Assembly (NCBI GenBank): GCA_031553875.1
Contig: JAVBKU010000004.1
Span: 62,001-126,000, forward strand
DNA: 64,000 bases
Source: JAVBKU01 sp031553875
GTDB lineage: Bacteria > Bacteroidota > Bacteroidia > Bacteroidales > Rikenellaceae
Reading direction: 5' to 3'
In this document: positions 16,448 through 25,340 of the stretch, piece by piece
Numbering within the stretch: the first letter of the stretch is position 1
How the letters are laid out: every line of letters starts with the position of its first letter
Notes under the pieces: model-generated
The model's input: only the letters and a program-made list of their open reading frames with translations
Databases searched by the model: none
Told to the model about the DNA's origin: nothing
Program-made: the position numbers and the translations under genes

Positions 16448-17302
16448 ATGAATGATATCCTGATTTATACCGTACTTACCCTTTGCGCGTTGGGTGTGCT
16501 GGCTGCGGTTATCCTCTATTTCGTGGCGCAGAAATTCAAAGTGTACGAAGACCCCCGCATAGACGTGACCGAAGGGATGCTCCCTGGGGCTAATTGTGGC
16601 GGTTGCGGCTATCCCGGTTGCAGGGGGCTGGCCGATGCCCTGGTTAAGAACGACGATATATCTTCGTTGAACTGTCCCGTGGGCGGATCAGAGGTGATGA
16701 AAGCCATAGCCGAATACCTCGGCAAGGCCATGCCCGAGCGGGAGCCGCAGGTGGCCGTAGTGCGTTGCGGCGGCGCGTGCGACAAGAGGCCCAGGCTCAA
16801 TAAGTTCGACGGCGCGCCGTCATGTGCCGTAGTTGCCTCGCTCTATGGCGGGGAAACGGGATGTACGTTCGGATGCTTAGGCAAGGGCGATTGTGCCGTG
16901 TCGTGTAAGTTCGACGCCCTGAGCATGGATGCCGAGAGCGGCCTACCGGTGGTGGACGAGGAAAAGTGTACCGCCTGCGGTGCGTGCGTGAAGGCTTGCC
17001 CCAAGGTTATTATAGAGCTTCGCCGCAAGGGTATAAAGGGTAGGAGGGTGTATGTATCGTGCGTCAACAAGGACAAGGGGGCCATATCGCGCAAGGCCTG
17101 CGCCGTGTCGTGTATCGGTTGCGGCAAGTGCGTGAAGGTGTGTACGTTCGAAGCCATAACGCTCGAGAACAACCTTGCTTATATAGATTCCAACAAGTGC
17201 AAGTTGTGCCGCAAGTGCGTAACGGAATGCCCCACGGGAGCTATCGTCGAGGTTAATTTTCCTCCCCGCGCGGTGAAGGCCGAAGCAGTAGCAGCGGAAT
17301 AG
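16448..17302 (+). CDS. rnfB: Rnf electron transport complex subunit B
   Basis: 284 residues. An N-terminal membrane anchor (about 4-27) is followed by the Fe-S module CGGCGYPGC (about 50-58) and cysteines that ligate the first 4Fe-4S cluster. A second cysteine set GCLGKGDCAVSC (about 138-149) follows, then ferredoxin motifs CTACGACVKACP, CIGCGKCVKVC and CKLCRKCVTECP. RnfB is the entry point for electrons from reduced ferredoxin in the Na+/H+-pumping ferredoxin:NAD+ oxidoreductase. A GTG three bases earlier is possible, but the ATG at 16448 is preferred. It heads the contiguous B-C-D-G-E-A order typical of Bacteroidetes. Confidence 0.96.
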   Translation: MNDILIYTVLTLCALGVLAAVILYFVAQKFKVYEDPRIDVTEGMLPGANCGGCGYPGCRGLADALVKNDDISSLNCPVGGSEVMKAIAEYLGKAMPEREPQVAVVRCGGACDKRPRLNKFDGAPSCAVVASLYGGETGCTFGCLGKGDCAVSCKFDALSMDAESGLPVVDEEKCTACGACVKACPKVIIELRRKGIKGRRVYVSCVNKDKGAISRKACAVSCIGCGKCVKVCTFEAITLENNLAYIDSNKCKLCRKCVTECPTGAIVEVNFPPRAVKAEAVAAE

Positions 17303-17338
17303 GCGCCTGACTAAAAGTAAAGAATAAAACAGCATAAA

Positions 17339-18667
17339 ATGTTGAAGACCTTCAGGATAGGCGGGATACACCCGTCGGACAATAAGATCAGCAGGGAGAA
17401 GAGCATCGAAGTGTTCGCTCTGCCCGGGGAGGTGGTGGTGCCGCTGTCGCAACACATAGGCGCGCCGGCTGTGGCCTGTGTGGCCAAGGGCGATACGGTG
17501 AAAGCCGGGCAGGTGATAGCCAAGGCCAACGGCTTCGTGTCGAGCAATATACATTCGCCTGTGTCGGGTGTCGTGGCATCGGTGGATGCCGTTCCCGACG
17601 GCGGCGGTATGAGGCGTCCGGCAGTGACCATCAAGACAGAGGGCGACGAGTGGGCCGAGGGTATAGACCTTACTCCCGCTATAGTAAGGGAGTGCAAGAT
17701 GACGTCCCAGGAGATCATAGCCCGTATCGCCGAGTGCGGTATAGTCGGCATGGGTGGCGCTACTTTTCCCACGCAGGTTAAGCTGAGCGTGCCCGCAGGC
17801 AAAAAGGCCGAGTGTCTTATAATCAACGGCGTGGAGTGCGAACCATATCTTACTTCCGACTACCGTGTGATGCTGGAGAGGGGTGAGGAGGTACTCATCG
17901 GGGCGGAAATTCTGGCCCACGCGCTGGATGTAAAAAAGTGCTATATAGGTATAGAGAACAACAAAAAGGAGGCTATTGCTCACCTCAAGGCCCTTGCCCC
18001 GGCATATAAGAATATAGAGATAGTCCCCCTGGCCGTGCGCTATCCGCAGGGTGGGGAGAAGCAGCTTATCGACGCTGTGATAAGGCGTCAGGTGCCCTCG
18101 ATGGGCCTGCCTATCGACGTTGGCGCCGTGGTGCAGAATGTGGGTACGGCACTGGCCGTGTACGAAGCCGTACAGAAAAACAAACCCCTTGTGGAAAGGG
18201 TGGTGACCGTAACAGGTAAGAAACTGGGTTCGCCAGCCAATCTCAAGGTGAGGATCGGTACTCCGATAAGTTCTCTTATAGAGTATTGCGGCGGCCTGCC
18301 CGGAGATGCGGGTAAGGTGATAAACGGCGGCCCGATGATGGGACGCGCCATGTACAATCTCGACGCTCCCGTGACCAAGGGCACTTCTGGTGTGCTTGTG
18401 ATGAGCGGCAGGGAGTCAATGCGCAAGGCCCCGAAGTCGTGCGTCAAGTGCGCCCGCTGTGTGAGCGTCTGCCCGATGGGTCTTGAACCTTACCTGCTCG
18501 CCAGAATGTCGAAACTGGGTATGTTCGAGGCGTTGGAAGAACACAAGCCCGTGGACTGCGTGGAGTGCGGATCGTGTGCCTATGTATGCCCGTCGGCCCT
18601 GCCATTGTTGGACATGGTGCGTCTGGGCAAGGCTGAAGTGATGAAGATAATGCGCTCGCGCAAGTAA
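17339..18667 (+). CDS. rnfC: Rnf electron transport complex subunit C
   Basis: 442 residues. The N-terminal barrel-sandwich/biotinyl-like segment is followed by the NADH/FMN-binding fold with GMGGATFPT (about 137-145) and a SLBB-like domain. Two 4Fe-4S motifs lie near the C-terminus: CVKCARCVSVCP (about 367-378) and CVECGSCAYVCP (about 406-417). RnfC is the peripheral cytoplasmic subunit that hands electrons to NAD+. The length is the usual short Bacteroidetes/Clostridia form without the long Ala/Lys-rich tail of enterobacterial RnfC. It is 36 nt downstream of rnfB. Confidence 0.97.
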   Translation: MLKTFRIGGIHPSDNKISREKSIEVFALPGEVVVPLSQHIGAPAVACVAKGDTVKAGQVIAKANGFVSSNIHSPVSGVVASVDAVPDGGGMRRPAVTIKTEGDEWAEGIDLTPAIVRECKMTSQEIIARIAECGIVGMGGATFPTQVKLSVPAGKKAECLIINGVECEPYLTSDYRVMLERGEEVLIGAEILAHALDVKKCYIGIENNKKEAIAHLKALAPAYKNIEIVPLAVRYPQGGEKQLIDAVIRRQVPSMGLPIDVGAVVQNVGTALAVYEAVQKNKPLVERVVTVTGKKLGSPANLKVRIGTPISSLIEYCGGLPGDAGKVINGGPMMGRAMYNLDAPVTKGTSGVLVMSGRESMRKAPKSCVKCARCVSVCPMGLEPYLLARMSKLGMFEALEEHKPVDCVECGSCAYVCPSALPLLDMVRLGKAEVMKIMRSRK

Positions 18668-18739
18668 TAAATCCGTACGGTGCGCAGGCCGCAAGTCCCG
18701 CAGAATAATCGTAGAAAATAAAAAACACAAAATAGAGTA

Positions 18740-19792
18740 ATGGAGAAAAATTTATTCGTATCGCCCTCGCCCCATATCCACGGCGGCGTCTCGACCACGA
18801 GGCTTATGGGCGACGTGCTGATAGCCCTCCTGCCGGCGTTCGTCGTGTCGGTGGTGGTCTACGGTACGCAGGCGCTTATCCTGACCGGCGTGTCGGTGGC
18901 TGCGTGCGTATTTTTCGAGTACGTGATACAGCGCTACCTGCTCAAAGGATCGACTACCGTTTGTGACCTGTCGGCGGTGCTTACAGGTGTCCTGTTGGCA
19001 TTCAACCTGCCCGCCGAGCTCCCTCTGTGGATGGTGGTGCTGGGCGCGCTGGTAGCTATCGGCATAGGTAAGATGTCGTTCGGGGGTCTCGGGCGCAACC
19101 CGTTCAACCCCGCGCTCGTGGGCCGCGTATTCCTTTTGATATCATTCCCTGTGGAGATGACCACCTTCGGCATTCCCGATATGGTAGACAGCCTCTCGGG
19201 GGCTACTATGCTCGACTCCGAAACCGGGGCGACGCTTGCCGCTGCGGCAACAGACGCCGTATCGGGCCCGACGCTTCTGGGGTACCTCAAGGCCCAGTTA
19301 GCCCAAGGGCAGACCGTGAGCCAGATCATGGGCAACGTGTCATACACCGATATGCTGTGGGGTTTCAAGGCGGGGTCGTTCGGAGAAATAGCCTCGCTGG
19401 CTCTGCTCGCCGGTTTCGTTTATATGCTTATCCGCAAGGTGATAACATGGCATATACCCGTGTTCGTGCTCGGGTCCATGGCCGCTTTCGCCGCCATACT
19501 TTGGGGTATCGATCCCGAGCATTACGTAAGCCCGCTGTTCCACCTGATGTCGGGCGGCGCACTCCTCGGTGCGATATTCATGGCTACCGACTACGTCACT
19601 TCGCCCATGACCCACAAGGGTATGGCGATATACGGTATCGGTATCGGCGTTATTACCATGCTTATACGCGTGTGGGGGGCATATCCCGAGGGAATGTCGT
19701 TCGCCATACTGATAATGAACGCCGTAGTGCCCCTGCTCAACAAGTACATCAAGCCCCGCCGCTTCGGCGAGGTGCAACCTCAAAAGAAGTAA
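18740..19792 (+). CDS. rnfD: Rnf electron transport complex subunit D
   Basis: 350 residues and about nine to ten hydrophobic helices, homologous to NqrB. The covalent-flavin motif is visible as SGATML (Thr156), matching the S-x-A-T site at which FMN is linked by phosphoester bond. The conserved GGLGRNPFNPALVGRVF (about 115-131) and DYVTSPMT (about 283-290) segments of the family are present. It forms part of the ion channel with RnfA and RnfE. The stop is followed 4 nt later by rnfG. Confidence 0.97.
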   Translation: MEKNLFVSPSPHIHGGVSTTRLMGDVLIALLPAFVVSVVVYGTQALILTGVSVAACVFFEYVIQRYLLKGSTTVCDLSAVLTGVLLAFNLPAELPLWMVVLGALVAIGIGKMSFGGLGRNPFNPALVGRVFLLISFPVEMTTFGIPDMVDSLSGATMLDSETGATLAAAATDAVSGPTLLGYLKAQLAQGQTVSQIMGNVSYTDMLWGFKAGSFGEIASLALLAGFVYMLIRKVITWHIPVFVLGSMAAFAAILWGIDPEHYVSPLFHLMSGGALLGAIFMATDYVTSPMTHKGMAIYGIGIGVITMLIRVWGAYPEGMSFAILIMNAVVPLLNKYIKPRRFGEVQPQKK

Positions 19793-19796
19793 TAAG

Positions 19797-20369
19797 ATGG
19801 AGAGTACGCTTAAAAATATGGTCCTAACCCTGTTCGTCATATGCCTTGTGGCTTCGGCGGCGGTAGGTGTCGTATATGGGATGACCAAAGGGCCTATAGC
19901 CGCCGCCAAGGCGGCCAAGACCACATCGGCCATAGGCCAGGTGTTGCCCGGATTTGATAACAACCCCGGCGAGAGTAAGCAGGAGGTGGAGCGCGACGGC
20001 GGGATGCTGACCGTCTACACCGCTAAGAAGGGCGACCAGGTGGCGGGTTATGCCATCGAAACATTCAGTAATAAGGGCTTCGGAGGCCAGATACGCCTGA
20101 TGGTGGGTTTCCTGCCCGATGGGTCGATAAGCAAGATAGAAACGCTATCTCACACCGAGACCCCTGGCCTTGGCGACAAGATAGAGCGCAGGAAGAATCC
20201 CGCGTTCTCGGTGCAGTTCGAGGGTAAGAATCCCGACAGCTTCGTGTTGAAGGTGACCAAGGACGGCGGCGACGTCGATGCCATCACCGCCTCGACCATA
20301 TCTTCGCGCGCGTATAGCGATGCCGTGGAGCGCGCTTATGAAGTATTCAAAACCGTATCCAATCAATAA
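19797..20369 (+). CDS. rnfG: Rnf electron transport complex subunit G
   Basis: 190 residues. One N-terminal transmembrane helix (about 8-30) precedes an extracytoplasmic FMN-binding domain. The flavin-attachment site reads DAITASTISS, with Thr167 as the likely FMN-bearing residue, and HTETPGLGDKI (about 119-129) is the other conserved segment. RnfG relays electrons on the outer side of the membrane. It starts 4 nt after rnfD. Confidence 0.96.
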   Translation: MESTLKNMVLTLFVICLVASAAVGVVYGMTKGPIAAAKAAKTTSAIGQVLPGFDNNPGESKQEVERDGGMLTVYTAKKGDQVAGYAIETFSNKGFGGQIRLMVGFLPDGSISKIETLSHTETPGLGDKIERRKNPAFSVQFEGKNPDSFVLKVTKDGGDVDAITASTISSRAYSDAVERAYEVFKTVSNQ

Positions 20370-20383
20370 AGGAGGGCTGAGAT

Positions 20384-20971
20384 ATGAGTAAATTACAGAC
20401 GCTTACAAGGGGGATAATCAAGGAGAATCCCACTTTTGTGCTCCTATTAGGGATGTGTCCTACGCTTGGTACCACCACCTCTGCCGTCAACGGCATGGGG
20501 ATGGGAGCGGCTACGATGTTTGTGCTGATACTGTCGAATATAGTGATCTCGCTTATCAAAGATTTCATCCCCGCCAAGGTGCGCATACCTTCTTTCATAG
20601 TGGTTATCGCCGCCTTTGTGACGGTGGTACAACTTTGCATGGAGGCATACCTGCCCGACCTCTACAATACCCTCGGGGTGTTTATCCCGCTTATCGTGGT
20701 AAACTGTATAATCCTCGGGCGCGCCGAAGCATTCGCTTCCAAGAACGGTGTATTGGCCTCAGCCCTCGACGGAGTGGGTATGGGTGTCGGCTTCACTCTG
20801 GCACTCACGGTGCTGGGCGCAGTGAGGGAGGCACTGGGCAGCGGCTCGGTATTCGGAATGAAATTCATGGAAGGCGACGGGATGCTGATCTTCGTGCTGG
20901 CTCCGGGAGCGTTCCTGGTGCTCGGGTACCTCATGCTGCTGTTCAATAAATTTATCCTGAAGGCGAAATAG
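20384..20971 (+). CDS. rnfE: Rnf electron transport complex subunit E
   Basis: 195 residues and six hydrophobic helices; homologous to NqrD and to RnfA. Family motifs NPTFVLLLGMCPTLGTTTSA (about 16-35) and NCIILGRAEAFAS (about 106-118) are present, with the membrane cysteines Cys26 and Cys107 that in Nqr/Rnf hold the intramembrane 2Fe-2S cluster together with RnfA. It is preceded by AAAGGAGG 8 nt before the ATG, a strong Shine-Dalgarno that is rare among genes of this window. A gap of 14 nt separates it from rnfG. Confidence 0.97.
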   Translation: MSKLQTLTRGIIKENPTFVLLLGMCPTLGTTTSAVNGMGMGAATMFVLILSNIVISLIKDFIPAKVRIPSFIVVIAAFVTVVQLCMEAYLPDLYNTLGVFIPLIVVNCIILGRAEAFASKNGVLASALDGVGMGVGFTLALTVLGAVREALGSGSVFGMKFMEGDGMLIFVLAPGAFLVLGYLMLLFNKFILKAK

Positions 20972-21016
20972 TAAAAAAACGGGCCTTCTTCGATAGCCTG
21001 GAAAACAGATAAGAAT

Positions 21017-21589
21017 ATGGAATATTTCTTTATAATCATAGGCGCGATATTCGTCAATAATATCGTCCTCGCGCAGTTCCTCGGGCTGTGCCCGTTCTTA
21101 GGGGTGTCGAACAAGGTGTCGACATCGATGGGTATGGGGGCTGCGGTCACGTTCGTCATAGCGGTGTCGTCGGTCGTGGTCTACCTGGTGCAGTACTATA
21201 TACTCGTGCCGCTGGGGATAGCCTATATGCAGACCATCGTGTTCATCCTCGTCATAGCCGCGCTGGTGCAGATGGTGGAGATCATATTAAAGAAGGTGAG
21301 CCCCGCGCTCTACCAGGCCCTGGGTATCTTTTTGCCCCTTATCACGACCAACTGCGCCGTGCTCGGGGTTGCTATCCTGCTGGTGCAGAAGGAATATGGC
21401 TTGGGCGAGGCGGTTACTTACGCCACGGCTACGGCCCTGGGCTTTATGCTTGCCATCACTCTCTTTGCCGGTATCAGAGAACGCCTCGAACTGGAAGACG
21501 TGCCCAAGGCGATGAAGGGTATGCCTATAGCGCTTGTGGTAGCCGGTATAATGGCGATGGCATTTATGGGTTTTTCGGGATTGGTATAG
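21017..21589 (+). CDS. rnfA: Rnf electron transport complex subunit A
   Basis: 190 residues, six helices, homologous to NqrE. NNIVLAQFLGLCPFLGVS (about 15-32) and TTNCAVLGVAIL (about 110-121) contain the paired membrane cysteines (Cys26, Cys113) that bind the central 2Fe-2S cluster with RnfE. It is the last gene of the rnf operon, followed by a hairpin terminator. The interval from rnfE is 45 nt. Confidence 0.97.
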   Translation: MEYFFIIIGAIFVNNIVLAQFLGLCPFLGVSNKVSTSMGMGAAVTFVIAVSSVVVYLVQYYILVPLGIAYMQTIVFILVIAALVQMVEIILKKVSPALYQALGIFLPLITTNCAVLGVAILLVQKEYGLGEAVTYATATALGFMLAITLFAGIRERLELEDVPKAMKGMPIALVVAGIMAMAFMGFSGLV

Positions 21590-21625
21590 ATCATGCCGCG
21601 GCGGATCACACTGTAACATAGTTTA

Positions 21626-21660
21626 AAAGGGGCGGCGCCGTGAGGTACCGCCCTTTCTAT
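21626..21660 (+). terminator. Terminator of the rnf operon
   Basis: GGGCGG / CCGCCC stem extended by AAAG / CTTT with one bulged G, loop of about 12 nt, and a T-rich tail TTTCTATTATAT. The GTG at 21640 that opens the next reading frame lies inside this hairpin and is therefore unlikely to be a real start. Confidence 0.7.
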
Positions 21661-21723
21661 TATATATTGGTTTTTGTATCTTTACGGGAGATAGTTTTCA
21701 GCACGGTTGGCAAAGTTATTGCC

Positions 21724-23607
21724 ATGAGTGGAGGAATGGTCGGTTTTTGCGGCTGCGGCCTGCGCCGTGACACGGGATGCCGGGGAACGACCATAAAAAT
21801 TTTTCGGGTGCGGATATTATGCGTCATATTGTTACTTCTGTTCGTCGTTCCGTGCATCTACGGGGCGGAGAAAGAGGAGTCGCGCGCGCAAGAATCGTCC
21901 CGTAAATCAAAGAAAGAACCCAAGCAGCCCAAAGACACCGCCGGGCGTAATCAGCACGGCCTGAGGTATATATGGGAGAGTAATTTCGTAGTTAAGCCCG
22001 ACAATAAAGACAAGAATGAATTGGCGGATCTCCTGCGTTCCCATTATTTCGAGAGATATAAGGGGCGTACCATCACCGATATAGAAATTGTGAGGCTCGA
22101 CGTGTTCGATTCGATGAGCCATATCCGCACCGAACATTTCCTCAATAAGATACACTACATCACCCGCGAGAGCCGCATCCGCCGCGACCTTCTTTTTAAG
22201 ACAGGCGATAAGGTCGACCCCCACCTTATGATGAACAACGAGCAGCTCATCCACTCACGCGACTATATCTCGGCCGTGAGGATGGAGGTGGAGCCCATAC
22301 CTTCGGACACGATGAGTGTCAAGGTCACGGTCTATACCCACGACAGCTGGACCATCACCGCCGACGGGTATGTACGTGCCAGCGGCAAGACCAATATAGA
22401 GCTTATCGACCAGAACATCATCGGTCTCGGTAACGAACTCCGCATCGGGACGAGCTTCGACTGGCTGCACGGAGGCTACGGAGGTAATACCGCCGAATAC
22501 AGGATGCCCAACTTCCGGGGTACGTTCTTCAGTGGCAGGATAGTCGCAGGCAAGACCTTTTCAGACTATCTGTACGGTATGGAGATGAATAAGAATTTCA
22601 TCACTCCCAAGGATTACGCCGTGGGTACGGGTCTGTTCTTCCAGAAGGACGATATGACCCTCATCCCCGAGGATAGTTCTTTCAGGATAGGATGGCGCAG
22701 CTATGAGGTGTGGGGCGGCATATCCCGGCCCATAAAAATATTGAAGAAGAGCAATATCTATGCTACCGGCCGTTTCTACAACGCCTACTATTACGACCGT
22801 CCCCAGGTGAACGACACGTTAAATCCCTATTTCTACCAGAGTTCTATACTGATAGCCAATTTCGGGATATACCGCGAGAGTTTTACTGCGGAAACGATGA
22901 TCTTCGGTTACGGTCTGAGGGAATATCTGGCCCACGGTTACAAGGTGGAGTTCGTGGGCGGATTCGCGTGGACAGAGTTCGGGAAGGCTTGGTATATGGG
23001 AGCGCAGTACAGCGCGGGGCGTATGTTCAAGTTTGGGTATATCAACGGTTACGGACAGATCGGCAGTTTTCTGGGGGCAAGTACTGGTAAATTCTCCCAA
23101 TCAATGTTCCATGTGGGAACGAACTATTTCACGCCGCTGTCGCCCCCCGCGCGCTATCGGGTGAGGCAGTTCCTGAGCCTCGACTATATGAGGGGCTGGA
23201 ATCGTTTATACGGCCATCACGAGGTGGTGGATTTCAATTCCGACGCCGATATAAGGGGGTTGAGTGAGAATGTCTACGGGGAGAACAGAGCCCTGATAAA
23301 TACCGAAACGGTGGTCTTCACCCCGTGGCGTGTGATAGGTTTTAAGATCGCGGCCTACTTCTTCGCCGATATGGGCTTCCTGGGTAATGACGGCAATGTA
23401 TTCAATAACCCTTTCTACGCTTCGCTGGGACTGGGGGTTAGGATCAAGAATGAGAGACTCGTATTCAAGAATATAAATATCCGTTTCGGCTTTGCGCTTA
23501 AGAAGAATGGGCTGGCCGACAGCCAATACTTCAGGTTGTCCAACGAAGAGAACTACAACAAACTGCGCTATATCCCTAACAAGGCGCAGATATTCCCCTA
23601 TCAGTAG
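21724..23607 (+). CDS. Outer-membrane beta-barrel protein with POTRA-like domain (Omp85-like)
   Basis: 627 residues from the ATG at 21724. A long basic N-region precedes the hydrophobic stretch ILCVILLLLFVVPCIYG and probable signal cleavage before AEKEES. A Lys/Glu-rich linker is followed by a POTRA-like segment (about 100-215): ITRESRIRRDLLFKTGDKV...LIHSRDYISAV. The rest is a series of amphipathic aromatic-ended beta strands ending in a membrane-strand pattern, as in the BamA/TamA/FhaC superfamily. It is not the main BamA, because only one clear POTRA is seen. It may assemble or transport a specific envelope component. The 5' frame is open to 21640, but that start is inside the rnf terminator. 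Confidence 0.72.
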   Translation: MSGGMVGFCGCGLRRDTGCRGTTIKIFRVRILCVILLLLFVVPCIYGAEKEESRAQESSRKSKKEPKQPKDTAGRNQHGLRYIWESNFVVKPDNKDKNELADLLRSHYFERYKGRTITDIEIVRLDVFDSMSHIRTEHFLNKIHYITRESRIRRDLLFKTGDKVDPHLMMNNEQLIHSRDYISAVRMEVEPIPSDTMSVKVTVYTHDSWTITADGYVRASGKTNIELIDQNIIGLGNELRIGTSFDWLHGGYGGNTAEYRMPNFRGTFFSGRIVAGKTFSDYLYGMEMNKNFITPKDYAVGTGLFFQKDDMTLIPEDSSFRIGWRSYEVWGGISRPIKILKKSNIYATGRFYNAYYYDRPQVNDTLNPYFYQSSILIANFGIYRESFTAETMIFGYGLREYLAHGYKVEFVGGFAWTEFGKAWYMGAQYSAGRMFKFGYINGYGQIGSFLGASTGKFSQSMFHVGTNYFTPLSPPARYRVRQFLSLDYMRGWNRLYGHHEVVDFNSDADIRGLSENVYGENRALINTETVVFTPWRVIGFKIAAYFFADMGFLGNDGNVFNNPFYASLGLGVRIKNERLVFKNINIRFGFALKKNGLADSQYFRLSNEENYNKLRYIPNKAQIFPYQ

Positions 23608-23628
23608 TATTGAATAAGAGGCACGGGG

Positions 23629-23772
23629 TTATTTCCCCATCAGCCCCCTGAAAGCAGTCGCGACCTCGCCCCAGACATATTCCCACCGGGTGATGATGCA
23701 TATCACCAACAGCGCTACCAGCACTATCATGATCCATTCCGAGGCGGATAATTTCTTGAAAAGGCGAGTCAT
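23629..23772 (-). CDS. Small single-helix membrane protein, 47 aa
   Basis: A short reading frame encodes MTRLFKKLSASEWIMIVLV... with a basic N-terminus, a single hydrophobic helix (about residues 13-27, WIMIVLVALLVICII) and a charged C-terminal tail ending FRGLMGK. It begins 20 nt after the stop of the ZIP transporter gene on the same strand, so it is the third gene of a purE-zupT operon. No family is recognised. It might be a small accessory subunit of the transporter, but that is inference from position alone. Confidence 0.6.
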   Translation of the reverse strand: MTRLFKKLSASEWIMIVLVALLVICIITRWEYVWGEVATAFRGLMGK

Positions 23773-23792
23773 GGCGAATAACTTTATGAGGG

Positions 23793-24605
23793 TTACACCG
23801 CAACCAGTATCAGGCTCAAGGCCATAATAGCCATGCCGCTCACCAGTCCGTAGATAGATACGTGGTGTTCGCCGTATTCGCGTGCGGCGGGAAGAAGCTC
23901 GTCTACGCTGATAAAGACCATCATCCCAGCCACTGCCGCCAGCATGTAGTTCATCACGGCGGGGGTTATGAACGGCAACAGGATGAAGTATCCCACCACA
24001 GCTCCGACAGGCTCAGACAATCCCGACATGAATGAGTACCAGAAAGCCTTCTTGCGGCTCCCGGTGGCGTAATATACCGGCACGGCCACGGCGATACCTT
24101 CAGGAATATTATGTATGGCGATAGCAGCGGCGATGGCGATACCCAGCGAGGGCTGTTCGATGCTGGTGATGAACGTGGCGATACCCTCGGGGAAGTTGTG
24201 TGCCGCCAGCACTATGGCCGTGATGACACCCATGCGCATGATCTTGCTTTTGCTCTTGGGCGTGTGCTTGTCGTCCATGCTCTCCACGCTGCGCACCTCG
24301 TGCGGGTTTTCCTTATTGGGAACGAGTTTGTCGATCACTACCGCCATGCCCATGCCCAGGAAGAACGATATTGCGGCGTATAGTTGGCCCCTCATTCCTC
24401 CGAACTCCGCGCTCAGCCCCTCGCGCGACACCTGCAATAGTTCCACGAAAGACACGTAAATCATCACCCCCGCCGACACCCCAAGGGCGAACGACAGGAG
24501 CTTCTTATTGGTCTTGTGGGCGAAGAAAGCGATGGTACTGCCTATACCGGTGGAAAGGCCGGCGGCCGCTGTCAGCGCGAAGGCGTATAACAGGTTGTCG
24601 GGCAT
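23793..24605 (-). CDS. zupT: ZIP family divalent metal transporter (ZupT-like)
   Basis: 270 residues and eight predicted helices. The two metal-binding helices carry HNFPEGIATF (about 137-146) and HNIPEGIAVAVP (about 166-177), the diagnostic ZIP signature for Zn2+/Fe2+ uptake. A short hydrophilic loop with charged residues (VRSVESMDDKHTPKSKSK) separates helices III and IV, as in ZupT. It imports zinc, iron or manganese across the inner membrane. Located 42 nt after purE, with a small membrane ORF following. Confidence 0.93.
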   Translation of the reverse strand: MPDNLLYAFALTAAAGLSTGIGSTIAFFAHKTNKKLLSFALGVSAGVMIYVSFVELLQVSREGLSAEFGGMRGQLYAAISFFLGMGMAVVIDKLVPNKENPHEVRSVESMDDKHTPKSKSKIMRMGVITAIVLAAHNFPEGIATFITSIEQPSLGIAIAAAIAIHNIPEGIAVAVPVYYATGSRKKAFWYSFMSGLSEPVGAVVGYFILLPFITPAVMNYMLAAVAGMMVFISVDELLPAAREYGEHHVSIYGLVSGMAIMALSLILVAV

Positions 24606-24647
24606 CTCTTGCGAATATATTCCGGGTGGGGCGGCCCGAGGTAGGGG

Positions 24648-25160
24648 TTAGTTGGTCTTGAACTTCATCTTGATCTGAGCCAATTCCTGATTGGCCTTTT
24701 CGATCTTCTTCGCGAGCGACTCCTTGAAGGCGATGATCTTATCCATCATTTTTTCGTCGCCCGAAGCTATGATCTGGGCGGCCATGATGGCAGCGTTGCG
24801 CGCTCCGTCGAGAGCCATGGTGGCCACGGGAATACCGGCGGGCATCTGGAGTATGGAGAGGATGCTGTCCCAACCGTCAATAGAGTTGGACGACTTGATG
24901 GGAACGCCTATTACGGGCAGGGGCGTAATGGCAGCCACGACACCCGGCAGGTGGGCTGCACCTCCGGCTCCGGCGATGATCACCTTGATACCCCTCTTGT
25001 GGGCACCTTTGGCAAACTCGGCCACGAGCTCGGGCACACGGTGTGCCGAGAGGGCGTTTATCTCGTAGGGGATTTCCATTTCGTCGAAAAACTTGGCGGC
25101 GTCCTCCATGATTTTCATGTCGGAAGTGCTGCCCATGATGATGCTAACCTTAGGTGTCAT
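24648..25160 (-). CDS. purE: 5-(carboxyamino)imidazole ribonucleotide mutase
   Basis: 170 residues, the length of class I PurE. The CAIR-binding motif MGSTSDMKIM (8-17), SAHRVPELV (39-47, containing the catalytic His of SAHR) and GAGGAAHLPGVVAA (63-76) are intact. It converts N5-CAIR to CAIR in purine synthesis; purK would be elsewhere. Transcribed divergently from hpt (purine salvage), with a palindromic shared promoter region between them, so synthesis and salvage may be co-regulated. Confidence 0.97.
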   Translation of the reverse strand: MTPKVSIIMGSTSDMKIMEDAAKFFDEMEIPYEINALSAHRVPELVAEFAKGAHKRGIKVIIAGAGGAAHLPGVVAAITPLPVIGVPIKSSNSIDGWDSILSILQMPAGIPVATMALDGARNAAIMAAQIIASGDEKMMDKIIAFKESLAKKIEKANQELAQIKMKFKTN

Positions 25161-25213
25161 ATCTGTTTTGATTTATGTTTTTGAGGTCTGCCCCTTCTCG
25201 GCGTATGGTCGAA

Positions 25214-25254
25214 TTTGGTTTTCCGTGCGCGATGGGTTACATTTGCAAATGTAA
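25214..25254. promoter_or_regulatory. Palindromic divergent promoter region of purE and hpt
   Basis: TTACATTTGCAAATGTAA (25237-25254) is a perfect 18-bp palindrome made of two back-to-back -7 boxes: TACATTTG for hpt (+) and the same octamer for purE (-). For hpt, a TTTG box at 25214-25217 lies exactly 20 nt upstream, giving a consensus promoter. The minus-strand -33 is not clear. The palindrome may also be an operator. Confidence 0.75.
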
Positions 25255-25340
25255 TCGATTAAGTCGATATTTCATCGCTTTACGGGACTATTTTACTCCC
25301 CTGCGGCATGTATTTACGGCTCCTAAAATACCTTAGGACA

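Noticed and set aside
21640..21723. GTG start for the Omp85-like protein
   Set aside because: Lies within the rnf terminator hairpin and encodes residues with no signal-peptide character.
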